A stretch of DNA of 7,259 bases, taken from contig CACZPT010000135.1 of assembly GCA_902783085.1 (NCBI GenBank), positions 1 to 7,259 on the forward strand, written 5' to 3'. Under the pieces are notes generated by a model. It had not been told where the DNA came from and made no database searches. It saw only the letters and a list, made by a program, of their open reading frames with translations. Positions within the stretch are counted from its first letter, which is position 1, and the number at the start of each line of letters is the position of its first letter. Shown in pieces: positions 4,696 through 7,259 of this stretch. Source of the stretch: an uncultured Methanobrevibacter sp. (GTDB taxonomy: Archaea; Methanobacteriota; Methanobacteria; Methanobacteriales; Methanobacteriaceae). The translations under genes were made by a program, and so were the position numbers.

Positions 4696-5241
4696 CTATT
4701 TATAATTCACAGCACGTTCTTCAAAGTATGCTTTAGGATATCCGCAAACAGGACATTTTTCAGGAGCGTTAGAACCTTTAAAAATAAATCCACAATTTCC
4801 ACATTTCCATTCAATTTCTGAATCTTTTTTAAAGACAGACTCATTTTCAACATTAGCAAGTAAAGTCCTATAACGTATTTCATGTTCTTTTTCGATTTCA
4901 CCAACTTTTCTAAACAAAAATGCTATTTTAGTAAAACCTTCTTCCTCAGCATCTTTTGCAAAATTTTCATACATATCTGTCCACTCATAGTTTTCACCAT
5001 CAGCAGCTTCATTAAGATTAGCTATTGTATCTGGAATTTCTTCATCATGTAGAAGTTTATACCATAATTTTGCATGTTCCCTTTCGTTTTTAGATGTTTC
5101 CATAAAAATATCGTGAATTTGAACATATCCCTCTTCAGCTGCTTTATTAGCAAAGTATTGATATTTTGTATGTGCTTGAGATTCACCGGCAAATGCTGCT
5201 TTTAAATTTTCCTCAGTTTTAGACCCTTTTAAATCACTCAT
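4696..5241 (-). CDS. rbr: Rubrerythrin (diiron peroxidase with rubredoxin domain)
   Basis: Cytosolic non-haem iron protein that reduces hydrogen peroxide to water, protecting strict anaerobes. Residues about 1-130 form the ferritin-like four-helix diiron domain, with ligand candidates E20 (FAGESQAH), the ExxH pair E53/H56, the EEG at 100-102 and the ExxH pair E117/H120. Residues 145-175 form the C-terminal rubredoxin-like iron site, with C147, C150, C163 and C166 in WKCGNCG and EKCPVCGYPKAYFE. The 181-residue length is typical. The start has a strong ribosome binding site, GGAGATGAT, immediately upstream, whose core sits in the loop of a 9-bp hairpin reaching the start codon. It is divergent from the CDF gene and has its own hairpin and U-tract terminator. 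In methanogens electrons probably come from rubredoxin or F420-linked reductases, which are not in this window. Confidence 0.96.
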   Translation of the reverse strand: MSDLKGSKTEENLKAAFAGESQAHTKYQYFANKAAEEGYVQIHDIFMETSKNEREHAKLWYKLLHDEEIPDTIANLNEAADGENYEWTDMYENFAKDAEEEGFTKIAFLFRKVGEIEKEHEIRYRTLLANVENESVFKKDSEIEWKCGNCGFIFKGSNAPEKCPVCGYPKAYFEERAVNYK

Positions 5242-5263
5242 ATTATCATCTCCAATGATAATA
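5241..5263 (-). promoter_or_regulatory. Hairpin presenting the rubrerythrin ribosome binding site
   Basis: On the mRNA strand TATTATCAT (5263-5255) pairs perfectly with ATGATAATA (5249-5241) around the loop TGGAG. The loop holds the GGAG core of the ribosome binding site, and the 3' arm carries the rest of the site and the first base of the start codon. The stem is weak (A-T pairs mostly), so it could open with temperature or on ribosome or protein binding. Confidence 0.5.
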
Positions 5264-5311
5264 ATATCTTTATTTATTATTATTAAAATTAATTTTGATT
5301 TAATCTTATTA

Positions 5312-5329
5312 ATATTTTCAAAATATAAA
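5312..5329 (-). promoter_or_regulatory. Probable rubrerythrin promoter
   Basis: TTTATATTT (5329-5321, minus) is an acceptable TATA box that would start transcription near 5300 and leave a leader of about 58 bases. It overlaps the 15-bp palindrome ATATTTTCAAAATAT (5312-5326), a possible operator. The whole region is so A+T rich that both calls are tentative. Confidence 0.3.
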
Positions 5330-5363
5330 TAAATAGCTAAATATTAAGTTAAAAACTATAAAA

Positions 5364-5374
5364 TTATATATAAA
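5364..5374 (+). promoter_or_regulatory. TATA box of the CDF gene
   Basis: TTATATATAAA lies 20 to 30 bases before the ATG at 5394. The predicted transcript start falls within a few bases of that ATG and there is no ribosome binding site, so the mRNA is probably leaderless or nearly so. Confidence 0.5.
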
Positions 5375-5393
5375 TATAGATAAAGATTACAAT

Positions 5394-6485
5394 ATGGATA
5401 GACAGAGGAAAATAATTAAAACAAGCATCATTGGAATTGTAGTTAATTTAATATTGGTTGCTTTTAAAGCCACAATTGGAATATTGGTTAATTCAATAGC
5501 TATTACTTTAGATGCTGTAAATAATCTTACTGATGCTCTATCATCAATTATAACCATCATCGGAACCAAACTTGCAGGAAAAGCACCTGATAAAAACCAT
5601 CCATATGGTTATGGTAGAATTGAATATTTCTCATCCGTCATAATTGCAACAATCGTATTATGGGCAGGTATTACAGCACTTCAAGAATCATGGCCTAAAA
5701 TATTTAATCCGGATGTTACTTCATATACAACAGTGTCATTAATTATTATTGCATTTGCGGTAATTGTAAAATTCATTTTAGGAAGATATGTAAAAGGAAT
5801 TGGTGAAAAAATCAACTCACAGGCCTTAGTTGCATCTGGAAGCGATGCATTTTTTGATGCAATACTATCACTATCAACATTGATTGCAGCTATTATTTCA
5901 ATATTTTTCCACATAAGTTTAGAAGGAATTTTAGGTGTTATCATATCCTTAGTAATTATAAAAGCAAGTATTGATATGTTAAAAGAAACAATCGACAGTA
6001 TGATTGGAGTAAGAGTTGATTCAGAGTTATCTAAAAAAATCAAGGATTCTGTTGAAGAAGTTGATGGTGTTTGGGGTGCTTATGACCTAATATTGCATAA
6101 TTACGGTCCGGAAAATATGATTGGATCTGTCCATGTTGAGGTAGATGATGATTTAACTGCAGAAGATATTCATACATTATCCCGTGTAATTTCAACAAAA
6201 GTTTATGGGGAACTTTCAATTATATTAACAGTTGGAATCTATGCAAGAAACGATAAGTATGAATACATCAGACGGGATTTAGAAGAAATTACATCCGAAT
6301 ATGAGGAAGTGCTGCAAATTCATGGATTTTATGTATATGAAACAGAAAAGCTAATAAGTTTTGATATTATTGTTGATTTTGATGCTGACCGTGAAAAAGT
6401 AAAAGAAGAAATATTATCTAAAATAAAAGCACAATATCCTGAATTTAATTATTTAATAATTGATGATTATGATATAAGTGATTAA
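5394..6485 (+). CDS. Cation diffusion facilitator, probable Mn/Fe exporter
   Basis: Membrane exporter of divalent metal using proton antiport. Residues 1-205 form the six-helix transporter domain with the family signature HPYGYGRIEY (69-78). The transport site appears to be D40 and N44 (DAVNNLTD, helix 2) with D151 and D155 (SDAFFDA, helix 5). The His of the HxxxD pair typical of zinc transporters is absent, which by family knowledge points to manganese or iron. Residues about 210-285 form the usual cytosolic ferredoxin-like domain. A further 75 residues (about 288-363, IHGFYVYETEKLISFDIIVDF) look like a second copy of that domain, making the protein 363 residues against about 300 for simple members. 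Start at 5394 is supported by the TATA box just upstream. It is divergent from rubrerythrin, and the reductase gene follows after 50 bases. Confidence 0.9.
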   Translation: MDRQRKIIKTSIIGIVVNLILVAFKATIGILVNSIAITLDAVNNLTDALSSIITIIGTKLAGKAPDKNHPYGYGRIEYFSSVIIATIVLWAGITALQESWPKIFNPDVTSYTTVSLIIIAFAVIVKFILGRYVKGIGEKINSQALVASGSDAFFDAILSLSTLIAAIISIFFHISLEGILGVIISLVIIKASIDMLKETIDSMIGVRVDSELSKKIKDSVEEVDGVWGAYDLILHNYGPENMIGSVHVEVDDDLTAEDIHTLSRVISTKVYGELSIILTVGIYARNDKYEYIRRDLEEITSEYEEVLQIHGFYVYETEKLISFDIIVDFDADREKVKEEILSKIKAQYPEFNYLIIDDYDISD

Positions 6486-6535
6486 TCATAATAATTAATA
6501 ATTAAAACTAGCCATAAATAATATTGGTAGATAGA

Positions 6536-7177
6536 ATGAATATATTAATAATTGGTTCAGGTTCAGTAGGAATTGGTTTAGGTACATCACTTTTATCACA
6601 AGGTCTAAATGTCTCATTTCTTGCAAGTCAAAAAACCGCTCAAGAAATGAAAAGTAAAGGAGTTAAAAGAACAGGTTTATTTACAAACTACTCATTTACA
6701 CCAGATGAATTTAATGTATATGAAAGTTATAATGAAATTCCAAAAAAATCAATCGATTATATACTCATTGCAAGTAAAACAACTGCAAACAAAGATATCA
6801 GTGAAAAATTAAATAAAAATAAAGACATTTTAAACGACAACTTTAAAATATTAATATGTCAGAACGGTTTTGGAAATGACGAATTTTATCTAAAATATTT
6901 TAAAAATGATGAGATATTTTGTGCAAGAGTCATTACAGGTTTTAAAAGACCTCAAAGACATATTAGTGAAATTACTGTTTATACCGAACCAATTTTAATT
7001 GGATCACTTCAAAATGAAAATCCTAAGGACTTAGAGATTATTGCAGATAAAATCACTGCCTCTGGAATCAAATGTGAACTTAGTGATGAAATCGATAAAT
7101 ACTTATGGGCTAAAATGCTTTACAATTGTAGTCTAAACCCATTAGGTTCTATTTTAAATGTTAATTATGGTAAATAG
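6536..7177 (+). pseudogene. panE: 2-dehydropantoate 2-reductase, C-terminally truncated
   Basis: Ketopantoate reductase of the ApbA/PanE family, which makes pantoate with NADPH for coenzyme A synthesis. From ATG 6536 it has 213 residues against about 300 for the family. The Rossmann nucleotide site MNILIIGSGSVGIGLG is intact (GSGSVG, 7-12), as are QNGFGND (109-115) and WAKMLYNCSLNPLG (191-204), which carries the likely catalytic Lys K193. It stops at NVNYGK, just where the C-terminal substrate domain, including a conserved catalytic Glu, should continue. No frame after 7177 resumes the family, so a deletion or an inserted element is more likely than a point mutation. A TTG four codons upstream (6524) is an alternative start, but the ATG begins exactly at the first Rossmann strand. 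The weak GGTAGAT before it could be its ribosome binding site. Some members act on other 2-oxo acids. Confidence 0.75.
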
Positions 7178-7259
7178 GGTGCTAGATTTTTGAGTTGTAA
7201 ATTACCTTCAGTTTGATATCATTTTTCTTATTTTCCTATATTTTTTTACTCAAATTCTA
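7178..7259. other. Unassigned sequence after the truncated reductase
   Basis: No frame here reads as the missing reductase end. TAGATTTTTGAGT (7183-7195) and ACTCAAATTCTA (7248-7259) are imperfect inverted copies at the two ends of the stretch. The abrupt change just past the reductase fits the edge of an insertion sequence or a deletion junction, but no transposase is visible before the window ends. Confidence 0.3.

Noticed and set aside
4707..4904. Minus-strand frame of 65 codons inside rubrerythrin
   Set aside because: Shifted frame of the conserved rubredoxin-domain part; Lys/Leu-rich, meaningless product.
5387..6043. Two minus-strand frames (60 and 120 codons) opposite the CDF gene
   Set aside because: Antisense to conserved transporter helices; hydrophobic content is only a mirror of the sense strand.
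6524..6535. TTG start giving four extra residues on the reductase
   Set aside because: The ATG at 6536 begins exactly at the first Rossmann strand and is the common start pattern of the family.
7175..7177. TAG read as pyrrolysine rather than stop
   Set aside because: The sequence after it does not continue the reductase, and pyrrolysine use is not expected in this lineage.
1..7259. CRISPR array or complete insertion sequence
   Set aside because: No repeat-spacer pattern of 25-40 bases and no transposase-like frame exists; the TGAAA array has far too short a period.

Overview
The window looks like a piece of an AT-rich methanogenic archaeon of the order Methanobacteriales, most likely Methanobrevibacter or a close relative such as Methanosphaera. 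The reasons are very high A+T, archaeal TATA boxes of the TTTATATA type, several starts with no ribosome binding site just downstream of a TATA box (leaderless-type transcripts), other starts with strong GGAGRTGAT/AGGTGA sites, and a gene set (MATE exporter, family 2 glycosyltransferase, PAP2-like membrane protein, rubrerythrin, cation diffusion facilitator, ketopantoate reductase) usual for these gut methanogens. The assignment rests on style and protein resemblance only.

Layout. Positions 1-178 are non-coding and hold a U-rich terminator for the MATE gene and five copies of TGAAA spaced exactly 11 bp apart. A MATE efflux gene (179-1552, minus) is preceded by a 515-bp gene-free stretch that contains a GC-rich, foldable leader element (about 1586-1690), several inverted repeats, a TATA box and a possible 24-codon ORF. 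Further right a GT2 glycosyltransferase (2068-3039, minus) is arranged back to back with a PAP2-like membrane protein (3080-3943, plus), with one TATA element squeezed between them. An unrecognised acidic 115-residue protein (3953-4300, minus) converges on the PAP2-like gene.

From 4301 to 4695 there is no gene but a dense set of inverted repeats. Two are near-identical TTTAGGTWAACCTAAA operators that flank a canonical plus-strand TATA box with no ORF behind it. This suggests a regulated non-coding RNA running toward the 3' end of rubrerythrin. Rubrerythrin (4696-5241, minus) and a CDF metal exporter (5394-6485, plus) then diverge from a 152-bp AT-rich promoter region. The last gene is a ketopantoate reductase (6536-7177, plus) that stops about 90 residues early. 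The sequence after it resembles nothing in the family, so an insertion or deletion edge lies near 7175.

How the genes may work together: the right half is a plausible metal and oxidative-stress neighbourhood (diiron peroxidase, a CDF exporter whose site residues suggest Mn/Fe, and operators whose half-sites resemble those of DtxR-type metal repressors). The left half concerns envelope and export functions. No tRNA, rRNA, CRISPR array or complete mobile element is seen.
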